Source: an uncultured Prevotella sp. (GTDB lineage: Bacteria; Bacteroidota; Bacteroidia; Bacteroidales; Bacteroidaceae). Taken from it: a DNA stretch of 46,382 nt. Shown in pieces: positions 1 to 8,457 of the stretch (the stretch's first letter is position 1; each line of letters begins with the position of its first letter). A program made the translations under genes and the position numbers. Below the pieces are notes generated by a model that worked only from the letters and a program-made list of their open reading frames with translations, was not told the DNA's origin and made no database searches. The DNA lies in NCBI GenBank assembly GCA_937906495.1, contig CALCVT010000016.1, forward strand, positions 1-46,382, given 5' to 3'.

Positions 1-47
1 CGAAGGGAACTATTACTCAAATAGCTGATATGAAGGGGTGGGAAACT

Positions 48-908
48 TCAGTTATATATATAGTCGTTATAGTTACCGCTATTCCCGCCTCGTACCGAGT
101 AGAGGGCATTTACATACATACTCCAGCGATTACGCTGGTAGTATAACATTCCACGCCCTGTTTCTTCTGGAAAATCGTAATGTTCTTTTCGAAAACGTGT
201 TTGAGATTGTACATGTCCAAAATATCCCCCCTTCGGCACATCTAAGGTCAGATTGAGCGCACTTCCCATATTTTCAAAACGAGTCTGGTCTACATATTCT
301 ACCTTCGCCTTTGCCAGATATTCGGCAGGAATTGAGTTTAACTCTTCCACCCCATTCAGCGGACGGCCATTCAGATAAATGGTTTTGATATTGACACCAT
401 TAAGCAAAATATTACCTTGAAAATCGACCATCAAACCGGGTACCATATTCAAAGCCTGCAAGGCTGACAAGCCTTTAACCTTTTTATCTCCCTTCAAGTT
501 ATAGGTGTAACCCATCTTGTCTGCCTGGTAGCGCCGGGCCGTAACCTCGGCTGTACCGAGGGTCTGACCCTCTGAACAGGCAAGCTTCAATACTTGTTCT
601 CTTTGGGGAATTTGCGTTGAAAATACCCCTTGGACATAACCCAGAGCCTCTACAACGAGTCTACCCTCCGAAAGGCCCGTAAGCAAAGAGTCGGCAAATT
701 CAAAATTCCCCTGATTGTCGCACAAAACCCGGCCGATACTTGCACTGTCGGCTACCGACTGCAAAACTACACCGGCATAAGGCACGCCCTCGCCGCTTTC
801 AACAGCTACCACACGCCCCGAAAGACTTTGGGCCTGCGCTCCTACAAACAGGCTACTAAGCGCCAACATGCTTAAGGTCCGTGAAATTGTATTGAAATGC
901 TTTTTCAT
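48..908 (-). pseudogene. TonB-dependent receptor-like outer membrane protein, N-terminal part only
   Basis: The 286-residue product starts with a signal peptide (MKKHFN, hydrophobic stretch, cleavage near AQAQ). A carboxypeptidase-regulatory-like domain follows at about residues 27-120 (SLSGRVVA ... GVPYAGVVL), then a plug-like domain at about 120-235 (MGYTYNLKGDKKVKGLSALQ, LMVDFQGNILLNG, IYLNGRPLNGV). It then stops at TGA (48-50), just as the barrel begins (YYQRNRWSMYVNALYSVRGG). Family members usually run to roughly 700-900 residues, so most of the barrel is missing. The same frame is open again from the stop to the window edge, while the other two frames hit stops within about 12 codons. 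A point nonsense mutation or a frameshift outside the window would explain this. I chose the ATG at 908 because the signal peptide begins there. The cysteine-rich peptide gene lies about 100 bases upstream on the same strand. Confidence 0.6.
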
Positions 909-943
909 TGTTATAGATTTATTGTTATTTCTATTAAAAATAC

Positions 944-991
944 AAACAAGTGCCTTCATATATCGAAAATCAACAATGACCACACTTGTTT
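944..991 (-). terminator. Weak stem-loop between the peptide gene and the receptor gene
   Basis: Nine-base arms (AAACAAGTG and CACTTGTTT) face each other across about 30 bases. On the minus strand they are followed by GTATTTTTA. It could be a leaky terminator or attenuator between the two genes. The long loop makes it weak. Confidence 0.3.
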
Positions 992-1004
992 TAAAATTGA
1001 AGAA

Positions 1005-1277
1005 TCACTTTGAAGGAGGTGCCGTACAGTGTATGCCGTTTGGCACATTACAATAATTTATTTGCAGGCCACAATCCTTATTATTACAAGCACAACTCAG
1101 ATGGCAATTTGTATTAGTGGTAGTACTATGCTGCAATTTACTGCCATGACAATTTAAATTTGTATCGTCAGATGCCCCAAATTGAACATTTTGGTTACTA
1201 ACTACAACAAAACCTCCTGTAAGTTTATTCTGCTCATTTTTATTGAGCGGTATTATTTTATTTTTGAAATCTTCCAT
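1005..1277 (-). CDS. Cysteine-rich peptide precursor with double-glycine leader
   Basis: A 90-residue product. The first 22 residues look like a Bacteroidetes double-glycine leader (PLNKNEQNKLTGG, G21-G22), resembling natural-product precursor leaders cleaved by C39-peptidase ABC transporters. The remaining 68 residues are polar and hold seven cysteines (positions 43, 58, 62, 64, 69, 76, 84), with many Asn, Thr and Ser and a Pro-Pro end. The start is supported by AAGGTGAT at 1281-1288, an unusually good Shine-Dalgarno match for this phylum, three bases before the ATG. A promoter lies upstream at 1425-1455. No modifying enzyme, protease or exporter gene is in the window, so maturation and function are unknown. 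The odd number of cysteines means at least one is free, modified or used between chains. I recognise the leader type, not a named family. Confidence 0.6.
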   Translation of the reverse strand: MEDFKNKIIPLNKNEQNKLTGGFVVVSNQNVQFGASDDTNLNCHGSKLQHSTTTNTNCHLSCACNNKDCGLQINYCNVPNGIHCTAPPSK

Positions 1278-1424
1278 TTTATCACCTTTTTATTGGGTTA
1301 ATATTTATATAAATCCAGAACTGAGTTTACAATCTATTTAGACCATAAAATAGCATATAAAAACTCAGTCCATTCCTAATAAAAAGGAATTACTAAATAC
1401 TTCATTCCCATTGTATCTACATCG

Positions 1425-1455
1425 CAAATATAGGCATTAAAAATTCAAGCGCAAA
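1425..1455 (-). promoter_or_regulatory. Bacteroidetes-type promoter for the peptide gene
   Basis: On the minus strand TTTG (1455-1452) is followed after 19 bases by TATATTTG (1432-1425). This matches the Bacteroidetes primary sigma consensus TTTG-N19-TAnnTTTG. The implied leader to the ATG at 1277 is about 140 bases. Apart from this promoter and the nhaD terminator I see nothing in the gene-free stretch 1278-1813. Confidence 0.55.
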
Positions 1456-1600
1456 AAAATCATCTCTTTTTTCAAAATAAAATCCGAAAACTGGAATGTT
1501 TTATAAAAAAGCCCCATTTGCTACATTTTACTCCAATAACAATCCTTATTTTTACAAATCAAAAAAAAGAACAGTAAGAATACTTACAGATGCAGGACAA

Positions 1601-1661
1601 TAAAAAAATCCTCAAACGAGTCTTGAATATACAATTTATGGTATCAAGACTTGTTTGAGGA
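1601..1661 (-). terminator. Rho-independent terminator of nhaD
   Basis: Eighteen-base arms at 1609-1626 and 1644-1661 (TCCTCAAAC... against ...GTTTGAGGA, one mismatch) are followed on the minus strand by a run of seven T (1607-1601). It lies about 150 bases beyond the nhaD stop. Confidence 0.8.
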
Positions 1662-1813
1662 CAGAATAAACTTATACCAATCTTAGTCTGAACTTTATTG
1701 AGCAGAATTATTAATGAGATGCCTTCATCCTAAGCTATAATGCCCGTGATAGAATACACTCAACATGTTAACACATTTTTAATTCGGACTAAAATTTATA
1801 TTAATTTAGGGAG

Positions 1814-3160
1814 TTAAAATCCTAACACTACTCGCTGCACGTAGTAGGCCAAGATACCTAAGAAGTAGCCTACAAAGGCAACCCAGGTGATGTGCTTCAT
1901 GTACCAGCCAAAGGTGATTTTTTCCAAGCCCATGACTACTACTCCGGCTGCCGAACCAATAATAAGCATCGAACCGCCCACACCGGCACAGTAAGCCAGG
2001 AGTTGCCAGAAGATACCGTCGCATGCAAAGTCACCCAGTTCCTGAATGGGATACATACCCATACAACCGGCCACCAGGGGCACATTATCGACAATGCTCG
2101 AGAGCACACCGATAATGCCCGTTACCATGAAGTGATTACCATCGAAGACTTCGTTCAATCCGGTACCCATCATGGTCAATACACCTATAACCTCCAAACA
2201 GGCCACAGCCATTAGGATGCCCAGGAAGAAGAGAATGGTACCCATATCAATGCGCGAAAGCATGGCCGTAACGCGCTTTTGGAGTCCGCAGTTATTGGTT
2301 TCGTGAGGCAGGTGGCGGTAAAAGAGTTCAGTAACAGTCCACAATACGCCAAGAACCAGCAGGATGCCTACAAACGGAGGCAGATGCGTGATGCTTTTAA
2401 AAACGGGTACAAATATCAGTCCACCCACACCCAGGAAGAAAACCGTTTTACGTTGACCTGCGCTCAAGTCGGTTTCGGTACAGCAGCACTCGTCGCCGGC
2501 ATTACAAACCAATTCGCCTTTCAGCGAGAGCGATAACACATAGGCTGGTATTACCATCGAGATGAGCGAAGGTATAAAGATTTCTTTAATCACACCTGCA
2601 GCTGTAATGAGTCCCTTATTCCAGAGCATAATGGTTGTAACGTCGCCAATAGGCGAGAAGGCACCGCCTGAGTTGGCCGAAATGATTACCAGCGAGGCGT
2701 AGATAATACGATCTTTGTGGTCGCTCACCAGTTTTCGCAAAATCATGACCATCACAATACTCGTAGTCAGATTGTCAAGAATAGCTGAGAGTAAAAACGT
2801 CATAAAAGCAATGCGCCAAAGCAAACTGCGCTTGCTTTTGGTACGCATCATGTCGCGAACAAAATCGAAACCGCCGTTTTGGTCAACAAGCTCCACGATT
2901 GTCATTGCACCCATCAGGAAGAATAGCGTAGTGGCCGTACTGCCCAAATGTTTTTCGATAACCTCACTTACGGCCAGGGGTATTTTATCGCCAATGGCGC
3001 CGGCAAGATACTGACCGGGGTCGACCATAAAGAGAGTCCAGCAACCAACAAACATCAATAGTGCAATGGCTGCCTTGTTAATCTTCGTAAGGCTCTCAAT
3101 GGCTATAAAGAAATAGCCCAATACGAAGACTGCTACAATGAGAATCGTAAGCGTTGTCAT
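1814..3160 (-). CDS. nhaD: Sodium:proton antiporter NhaD
   Basis: A 448-residue inner-membrane antiporter with about 12 hydrophobic segments. The NhaD hallmark SGGAFSPIGDVTTIMLW is present, and the paired loops DNLTTSIVMVMILRK and SSIVDNVPLVAG carry the Asp-Asn residues typical of the ion-transporter superfamily. NhaD proteins exchange internal Na+ (or Li+) for protons in pH and sodium homeostasis. I chose the ATG at 3160 (MTTLTILIVAVFVLGYFF) because it opens directly into the first membrane helix; a longer in-frame extension upstream runs through the promoter. The gene stands alone, with its own promoter at 3207-3238 and terminator at 1601-1661. Confidence 0.92.
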   Translation of the reverse strand: MTTLTILIVAVFVLGYFFIAIESLTKINKAAIALLMFVGCWTLFMVDPGQYLAGAIGDKIPLAVSEVIEKHLGSTATTLFFLMGAMTIVELVDQNGGFDFVRDMMRTKSKRSLLWRIAFMTFLLSAILDNLTTSIVMVMILRKLVSDHKDRIIYASLVIISANSGGAFSPIGDVTTIMLWNKGLITAAGVIKEIFIPSLISMVIPAYVLSLSLKGELVCNAGDECCCTETDLSAGQRKTVFFLGVGGLIFVPVFKSITHLPPFVGILLVLGVLWTVTELFYRHLPHETNNCGLQKRVTAMLSRIDMGTILFFLGILMAVACLEVIGVLTMMGTGLNEVFDGNHFMVTGIIGVLSSIVDNVPLVAGCMGMYPIQELGDFACDGIFWQLLAYCAGVGGSMLIIGSAAGVVVMGLEKITFGWYMKHITWVAFVGYFLGILAYYVQRVVLGF

Positions 3161-3206
3161 TTTTCCTTGTAATTTGGTTAAATAGATTCGGTTTTTTGGT
3201 GATGGG

Positions 3207-3238
3207 CAAAGGAAGGTATTTTTATTGAACGAAACAAA
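3207..3238 (-). promoter_or_regulatory. Promoter of nhaD
   Basis: On the minus strand TTTG (3238-3235), 20 bases, then TTCCTTTG (3214-3207). This is one base off the TAnnTTTG consensus and lies about 45 bases before the chosen start. Confidence 0.5.
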
Positions 3239-3272
3239 TTTTCGGGCTTCAAATATCGGAGATTTTGCAAAT

Positions 3273-3313
3273 GGGGTGTAGAATATTTTAAAAAGCATGT
3301 AGAGATTTTTAAA
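3273..3313 (-). repeat. 21-bp tandem motif pair, site 1
   Basis: Read on the minus strand, two head-to-tail copies (3313-3293 and 3292-3273) share TTTAAAA followed by CTACA(T/C). Consensus over all sites is roughly TAAAANNTTCTACACCCC. This pair lies between nhaD and the tRNA gene. Related pairs occur at 17522, 22802, 28955, 34145 and 46226. Confidence 0.5.
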
Positions 3314-3472
3314 CCCGGCCTTCGAAAGCGCCTAAGCCCACACTCCATTCAGACATGCAAATGCAAAACGAGCAAACCATGCAATGCCTACACCGAAAGC
3401 CATAAAAGAAAAAAATGGGGTGCCCTCCGGCCTACTTTGGCTTTTTATTCGTAATTTTGCATTCACCAAAAT

Positions 3473-3547
3473 GCCCCCGTAGTTCAATGGATAGAACACT
3501 GCTCTCCTAAAGCGGTGATTTGGGTTCGATTCCCAACGAGGGTACCA
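3473..3547 (+). tRNA. tRNA-Arg (anticodon CCT)
   Basis: A full cloverleaf can be drawn. The acceptor GCCCCCG pairs with CGAGGGT (one G-T, one C-A mismatch). The D stem is GTTC/GAAC. The anticodon stem CTGCT/AGCGG has loop CTCCTAA, giving anticodon CCT for AGG codons. The T arm is TGGGT-TCGATTC-CCAAC-like, with an encoded CCA at 3545-3547. TAATTTTG at 3452-3459 could be its -7 element. Confidence 0.9.
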
Positions 3548-3717
3548 ACCGGTTTATCCCCTTCGTTCCCTATCTCTATAGCGGCCCGGAGGGGAAATGT
3601 GTTTTTGGCAGCAAGTTGGCCTATGCTTGGCATGTTCTGCTACACTTTTTTGATTATATCACCGATATTTACAGCTACCCCCACGTCAACCGGTAGCTAT
3701 ACCTCCCAATAATAACT

Positions 3718-6327
3718 ATGGCACAACCCGAGCTTACCCCTATGATGAAGCAGTTTTACGACCTCAAGGCCAAAAACCCTGACGCCATTCTGCTTTTCCG
3801 TTGCGGCGATTTTTACGAAACCTATGCCAGCGATGCCGTGACAGCCTCGCAGGTGCTGGGCATTACCCTTACCCGACGCAACAACAAAGGGCAATCGTCT
3901 ACTGAGATGGCCGGATTTCCGCACCATGCGCTCGACACCTACCTGCCCCGACTGATACGGGCCGGTTACCGCGTGGCTATTTGCGACCAACTCGAAGACC
4001 CCAAACTTACCCGTAAACTGGTTAAGCGAGGCATTACCGAACTTGTCACACCGGGCATTGCCATGACCGACAACGTGCTCTCAGCCCGCGAAAACAACTT
4101 TCTATCTGCCATCCACTTCGGGTCGGCTACCATCGGGCTGGCACTGCTCGACATGTCGACCGGCGAATTTTTGACGGCCGAAGGCGATGCAGCCTACATC
4201 GACAAGCTATTGGCCGGCTATACTCCCAAGGAAGTGCTTGTGCAGCATGGTATGCGCGGACGCTACGAAGGGCTTTACGGCAGCAAAACTTTTATTTTTG
4301 AACTCGATGACTGGGCCTTTACCCCCCAAACGGCACACGAAAGGCTCACCAAACACTTTCAGGTGCGCAACCTCAAGGGGTACGGAGTTGACCACTTAAA
4401 AAATGGAGTAATTGCAGCAGGGGCCATTTTGTGTTACCTCGAAATGACACAACACACCCAGACCGCCCACATAACCTCACTCCGACGCATTGAGGAAAAC
4501 AGCTATGTAAGACTTGACCGCTTTACAACCCGCAACCTCGAACTGGTAAGCCCGATGGCCGAAGGCGGAACCTCGCTGCTGCAGGTTATTGACCGCACAC
4601 TCACTCCCATGGGAGCGCGTATGCTACACCGCTGGCTGGTATTTCCGCTACGAAAACTGACTGATATTGAAGAGCGCCAGAATGGGGTAGAGCACTTTTT
4701 TAAACAACCCGACTTTAGGGAGCTTTGCGAAATGGAACTTCCCAAAATCGGCGACATGGAACGCATTGTTTCGCGTGTGGCTGTGGGACGCGTAAACCCA
4801 CGCGAGCTGCAGCAACTGCGCATGGCGCTCGAAAGCACAGCCCTGCTAAAGTATGCCTGCACACACACAGGCTGCCAGGCGCTAACCCGCTTAGGCGAAC
4901 AGCTCGATGCGCTCACCCCTCTGCGCGACCGCATCAAGAAAGCATTGCGCCCCGACCCACCCATACTCCTGACAAAAGGAGGAGTTATAGCCGAAGGGGT
5001 AGACGATACGCTCGACGAACTGCGCAAAATATCAACTTCGGGAAAAGACTACCTGCTCACCATACAGCAGCGCGAAAGCGATGCTACCGGTATCCCCAGT
5101 TTGAAAATAGGCTTCAACAATGTGTTTGGATATTATATCGAAGTGCGCAATACCTATAAGGACAAAGTGCCCGAAAACTGGATACGTAAACAAACACTGG
5201 CACAGGCCGAACGCTACATTACCCAAGAACTAAAGGAATACGAAGACAAAATATTGGGAGCCGAAGACCGCATCCTCTCACTCGAAGCACAACTTTATAA
5301 CGAACTGGTGCAAGAGGTGGCACGCTACGTCAAACCCCTCCAAACCGATGCACAAGCCTTGAGCAGCCTGGACTGCCTGATGAGCCTGGCCCAGGTGGCA
5401 CGCGAACGCAAATATGTCCGCCCCCTGGTAGACGAGAGTTTAACCATCAATATCCGCCAGGGAAGGCACCCGGTTATCGAAACACTCATGCCCCCGGGCG
5501 AGGAATATGTGGCCAACGATGTAGAACTCGACACAAAGGGGCAACAAATCATTATCATTACCGGCCCGAATATGGCTGGTAAGAGTGCACTGCTCCGACA
5601 AATGGCACTCATTACCCTACTGGCGCAAACGGGCTCGTTTGTGCCGGCCGAATCGGCACACATCGGACTGGTTGACAAGATATTTACGCGTGTGGGAGCC
5701 AGCGACAACATCTCGGTTGGCGAGAGTACCTTTATGGTTGAAATGAGCGAGGCAGCCAATATCATGAACAACCTGACCGAACGCTCACTCGTGCTCTTTG
5801 ACGAACTCGGACGAGGCACCTCGACCTACGACGGTATCTCAATTGCCTGGGCCATTGTAGAGTATATTCACGAAAATCCCAAGGCACACGCCCGCACCTT
5901 GTTTGCTACTCACTACCACGAGTTGAACGAAATGGAGAAGCTCTTTCCACGCATCAAAAACTGGAACGTGTCGGTACACGAGGTAAATAACCGCGTGGTT
6001 TTTCTGCGCAAACTCAAACGGGGCGGGTCGGAACATTCATTCGGCATCCATGTAGCACGCATGGCAGGTATGCCTCAAAGCATTGTGCGCCGGGCCGACC
6101 AAATACTTGCCGACCTTGAAAAATCTGGTGTCAAAGCCGGAGAATCGGTTCCAAAGGCCGAAAGCAATACCCACACAACCAATGGTATGCAACTGAGTTT
6201 CTTTCAACTCGACGACCCGGTGCTCAGCCAGATTCGCGACGAACTGCTCAACCTGGATGTCAACAACCTGACACCACTCGAAGCTCTGAACAAACTCAAC
6301 GACATCAAGCGCATACTCAAAGGATAA
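3718..6327 (+). CDS. mutS: DNA mismatch repair protein MutS
   Basis: An 869-residue protein, normal for MutS, which binds mismatches as a dimer and recruits MutL. The N-terminal mismatch-recognition motif Phe-X-Glu is at residues 32-34 (GDFYETY). The core and clamp regions follow (FGYYIEVRNTYKDKVPENW at about 470). The ATPase domain has Walker A GPNMAGKS at about 616, a signature region SVGESTFMVEMSE, Walker B LVLFDELGRGTS and the switch TLFATHYHEL. The ATG at 3718 gives the expected N-terminus (LTPMMKQFYDLKAK). The gene is read alone, with a strong hairpin just after its stop. Its plus-strand sequence is C- and A-rich, unlike the plus-strand genes right of 29 kb. Confidence 0.97.
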   Translation: MAQPELTPMMKQFYDLKAKNPDAILLFRCGDFYETYASDAVTASQVLGITLTRRNNKGQSSTEMAGFPHHALDTYLPRLIRAGYRVAICDQLEDPKLTRKLVKRGITELVTPGIAMTDNVLSARENNFLSAIHFGSATIGLALLDMSTGEFLTAEGDAAYIDKLLAGYTPKEVLVQHGMRGRYEGLYGSKTFIFELDDWAFTPQTAHERLTKHFQVRNLKGYGVDHLKNGVIAAGAILCYLEMTQHTQTAHITSLRRIEENSYVRLDRFTTRNLELVSPMAEGGTSLLQVIDRTLTPMGARMLHRWLVFPLRKLTDIEERQNGVEHFFKQPDFRELCEMELPKIGDMERIVSRVAVGRVNPRELQQLRMALESTALLKYACTHTGCQALTRLGEQLDALTPLRDRIKKALRPDPPILLTKGGVIAEGVDDTLDELRKISTSGKDYLLTIQQRESDATGIPSLKIGFNNVFGYYIEVRNTYKDKVPENWIRKQTLAQAERYITQELKEYEDKILGAEDRILSLEAQLYNELVQEVARYVKPLQTDAQALSSLDCLMSLAQVARERKYVRPLVDESLTINIRQGRHPVIETLMPPGEEYVANDVELDTKGQQIIIITGPNMAGKSALLRQMALITLLAQTGSFVPAESAHIGLVDKIFTRVGASDNISVGESTFMVEMSEAANIMNNLTERSLVLFDELGRGTSTYDGISIAWAIVEYIHENPKAHARTLFATHYHELNEMEKLFPRIKNWNVSVHEVNNRVVFLRKLKRGGSEHSFGIHVARMAGMPQSIVRRADQILADLEKSGVKAGESVPKAESNTHTTNGMQLSFFQLDDPVLSQIRDELLNLDVNNLTPLEALNKLNDIKRILKG

Positions 6328-6359
6328 CATTGAGCGCGCACCATACACCTGCTACAAAA

Positions 6360-6395
6360 CTGCGGCCTCCGTATTGCTGAATACGGAGGCCGCAG
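6360..6395. terminator. Bidirectional terminator between mutS and upp
   Basis: Perfect 16-base arms (CTGCGGCCTCCGTATT and its complement) flank a four-base loop. The minus-strand side is followed by GTTTTGTAG, so it probably ends both the mutS and upp transcripts, which converge here. Confidence 0.8.
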
Positions 6396-6424
6396 CATTA
6401 TTGGATGGTTACCCCAAACGCTTA

Positions 6425-7078
6425 TCAGAGTTTTGGACCAAACGAAAGGTCACCTGCATCGCCTAAACCCGGCACAATGTAGGCATCCTCGTTCAAATCA
6501 GGGTCGATTGCTGCTACCCAAAGCGTAACATCATCGTCGATAAATACCTTGCAGAGACGGTCAATACCCTCCTGGGCAGCAATGGCACAACAAATGTGCA
6601 ACTTGGCGGGAGTTCCGTGGGTTAAGAAAGCTTTGTATGATAGTTCCAAACTTCCACCGGTGGCCAACATCGGGTCGACCATCAGGAAGGTTGACCCATT
6701 AAGGTCGGGAGCAGCAATATATTCTACGTGAATTTTTAGTTCCTCGCGCGTTCCCTCTTCGCGATAAGCCGCAACAAAAGCCGAATCGGCCTGATCGAAG
6801 GTGTCGAGAAAACCCTCGTGAAAAGCCAAGCCTGCACGAAGCACGGTGCCCACCACAATGCGGTTGTCATAGGTAGGAACGGGCTTTGTTCCTAAAGGAG
6901 TGGTAATTACTTTTTCGCTGTAGTCGAGTGTCCGGCTCACCTCGTAGGCCATAGCACGTGCTATGCGTTCAAGATTCCGGCGGAAGAGGGTGCGATTGCC
7001 CTGCACATTGACGTCGCGCAATTGAGCCATATAGGAGTTAATGACCGAAGAGCGCTCGCCAAGGTTAATTACTTTCAT
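6425..7078 (-). CDS. upp: Uracil phosphoribosyltransferase
   Basis: A 217-residue enzyme converting uracil and PRPP to UMP in pyrimidine salvage. The PRPP-binding loop VDPMLATGGSLELS is at about residues 137-150, and the C-terminal uracil-binding region is YIVPGLGDAGDLSFGPKL. Length is close to the usual 208-217. It begins MKVINLGERSSVINSYMAQL, typical of the Bacteroidetes form. It follows floA on the same strand but a terminator-like hairpin (7116-7150) separates them, so it probably has its own promoter. Confidence 0.93.
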   Translation of the reverse strand: MKVINLGERSSVINSYMAQLRDVNVQGNRTLFRRNLERIARAMAYEVSRTLDYSEKVITTPLGTKPVPTYDNRIVVGTVLRAGLAFHEGFLDTFDQADSAFVAAYREEGTREELKIHVEYIAAPDLNGSTFLMVDPMLATGGSLELSYKAFLTHGTPAKLHICCAIAAQEGIDRLCKVFIDDDVTLWVAAIDPDLNEDAYIVPGLGDAGDLSFGPKL

Positions 7079-7115
7079 GCTGAATTGTATCTTAGTTAAG
7101 TTTTTAAATACTCAA

Positions 7116-7150
7116 TAAAAGACCAGCTCCCGGAGTTAAACCGGAGCTGG
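7116..7150 (-). terminator. Terminator of floA
   Basis: Inverted arms CCAGCTCC and GGAGCTGG (7123-7150, short loop) are followed on the minus strand by TCTTTTATTG. The hairpin lies about 55 bases past the floA stop and before the upp start. Confidence 0.65.
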
Positions 7151-7204
7151 CCTGCTTAGGTTGTGTAGTATAGGAAGTGTTGCTTGAACAACAGCTTCTA
7201 CACC

Positions 7205-8200
7205 TTAATTATGCTTGCCCAGTACATCGCTGGGGTTTATTTTCGAAATGGTTTCGCGCATAGCCGTATCGCCCTTCAGATTTTCGAGCTTGTAATAGTC
7301 CATAAAGCCCATATTTCCTTCGCGCAAAGCTTGTGCCAGCGCCTTGGGAACTTCAGCCTCGGCCTGAATAACCTCGGCACGGGCCTCCTGGGCCCTGGCC
7401 TTCATTTCCTGCTCAGTAGCAACAGCCATGGCTCTGCGCTCCTCGGCCTTGGCTTGAGCAATATTCTTATCGGCATTGGCCTGATCTATCTGCAGGGTTG
7501 CTCCAATGTTCTTGCCCACATCAATATCGGCAATATCAATAGATAGAATCTCGTAAGCTGTACCTGAGTCCAAACCTTTGGAAAGCACCAACTTGGATAT
7601 CGAATCAGGATTTTCAAGCACCTGCTCATGAGTTTCGGCCGAACCGATGCTCGATACTATACCCTCGCCGACACGGGCCAGAATGGTGTCTTCGCCCGCA
7701 CCACCTACGAGTTGGTGAATGTTGGCACGCACCGTTACACGAGCCTTTGCTATAAGCTGAATGCCATTTTTGGCCACGGCAGCTACCGGAGGCGTATCGA
7801 TAACCTTGGGGTTGACGCTGGTTTGAACAGCCTCGAACACATTGCGCCCCGCCAGGTCGATGGCCGTAGCCTTTTCGAACGAAAGGTCGATGTTGGCCTT
7901 TGATGCCGACACAAGAGCATGCACCACACGCTGCACATGACCACCCGTCATATAGTGGGCTTCGAGATTATCGCGGGTAATGGTGCGTAAGCCTGCCTTA
8001 TGCGCCTCAATCAAACTCGGCACTATTACACTTGGCGGCACATTACGGATACGCATCAGAAATAGTTGTATTAACGAAATATGTACTCCCGAAACCTTAG
8101 CCGAAAGCCAAAGAAAAAAAGGAACAAAATGAAAAAAAACAGATAAGAAGATAATGGCCCCAAAAATAAGGAGTACCAGCATCAAAGTAGATTCTGCCAT
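7205..8200 (-). CDS. floA: Flotillin-like protein FloA
   Basis: A 331-residue member of the UPF0365/FloA family, which scaffolds functional membrane microdomains. It has an N-terminal hydrophobic hairpin (LMLVLLIFGAIIFLSVFFHF), then an SPFH-type domain (about 50-210, with GRNVFEAVQTSVNPKVIDTP). An Ala/Glu/Lys-rich coiled coil runs over about residues 230-295. It ends KINPSDVLGKHN. Length fits the family. The ATG at 8200 begins directly before the membrane segment. In many Bacillota floA sits beside an NfeD gene; none is adjacent here. CAAATATA at 8257-8264, read on the minus strand as TATATTTG, is a possible -7 element. Confidence 0.92.
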   Translation of the reverse strand: MAESTLMLVLLIFGAIIFLSVFFHFVPFFLWLSAKVSGVHISLIQLFLMRIRNVPPSVIVPSLIEAHKAGLRTITRDNLEAHYMTGGHVQRVVHALVSASKANIDLSFEKATAIDLAGRNVFEAVQTSVNPKVIDTPPVAAVAKNGIQLIAKARVTVRANIHQLVGGAGEDTILARVGEGIVSSIGSAETHEQVLENPDSISKLVLSKGLDSGTAYEILSIDIADIDVGKNIGATLQIDQANADKNIAQAKAEERRAMAVATEQEMKARAQEARAEVIQAEAEVPKALAQALREGNMGFMDYYKLENLKGDTAMRETISKINPSDVLGKHN

Positions 8201-8256
8201 CGTTGCAATATTAAAGTTAAGAAAAAATGCCCCTACGTATCGTTCAGAACACCTTG

Positions 8257-8264
8257 CAAATATA
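8257..8264 (-). promoter_or_regulatory. Possible -7 element for floA
   Basis: TATATTTG on the minus strand, about 57 bases before the floA start. I do not see a well-spaced TTTG partner, so this is tentative. Confidence 0.3.
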
Positions 8265-8410
8265 TTAGTTTTTTTCGGAATTTGTTCTTTAAGGCCTCAA
8301 TTTATCAAGAAAGGATGCTTTACAACACTAAAAACAACATGCTCAACCTAAAAAAGCACTTTTGTTGCATAAAAAAGCGCGATTTGTGCAGGAAATCCTT
8401 TTTGTATTTG

Positions 8411-8418
8411 TATTTTTG
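8411..8418 (+). promoter_or_regulatory. Probable -7 element of the ptb-buk operon
   Basis: TATTTTTG lies about 40 bases before the ptb start. The nearest TTTG (8383-8386) is 24 bases upstream, a little wide for the Bacteroidetes consensus. Confidence 0.4.
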
Positions 8419-8457
8419 CTGCAGAATAGAACAACCTTTTCAACCATATAAAATATC

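Noticed and set aside
4503..5027. A 174-codon minus-strand frame inside mutS
   Set aside because: mutS is complete and in frame on the plus strand; the antisense product is Ser/Arg-rich noise.
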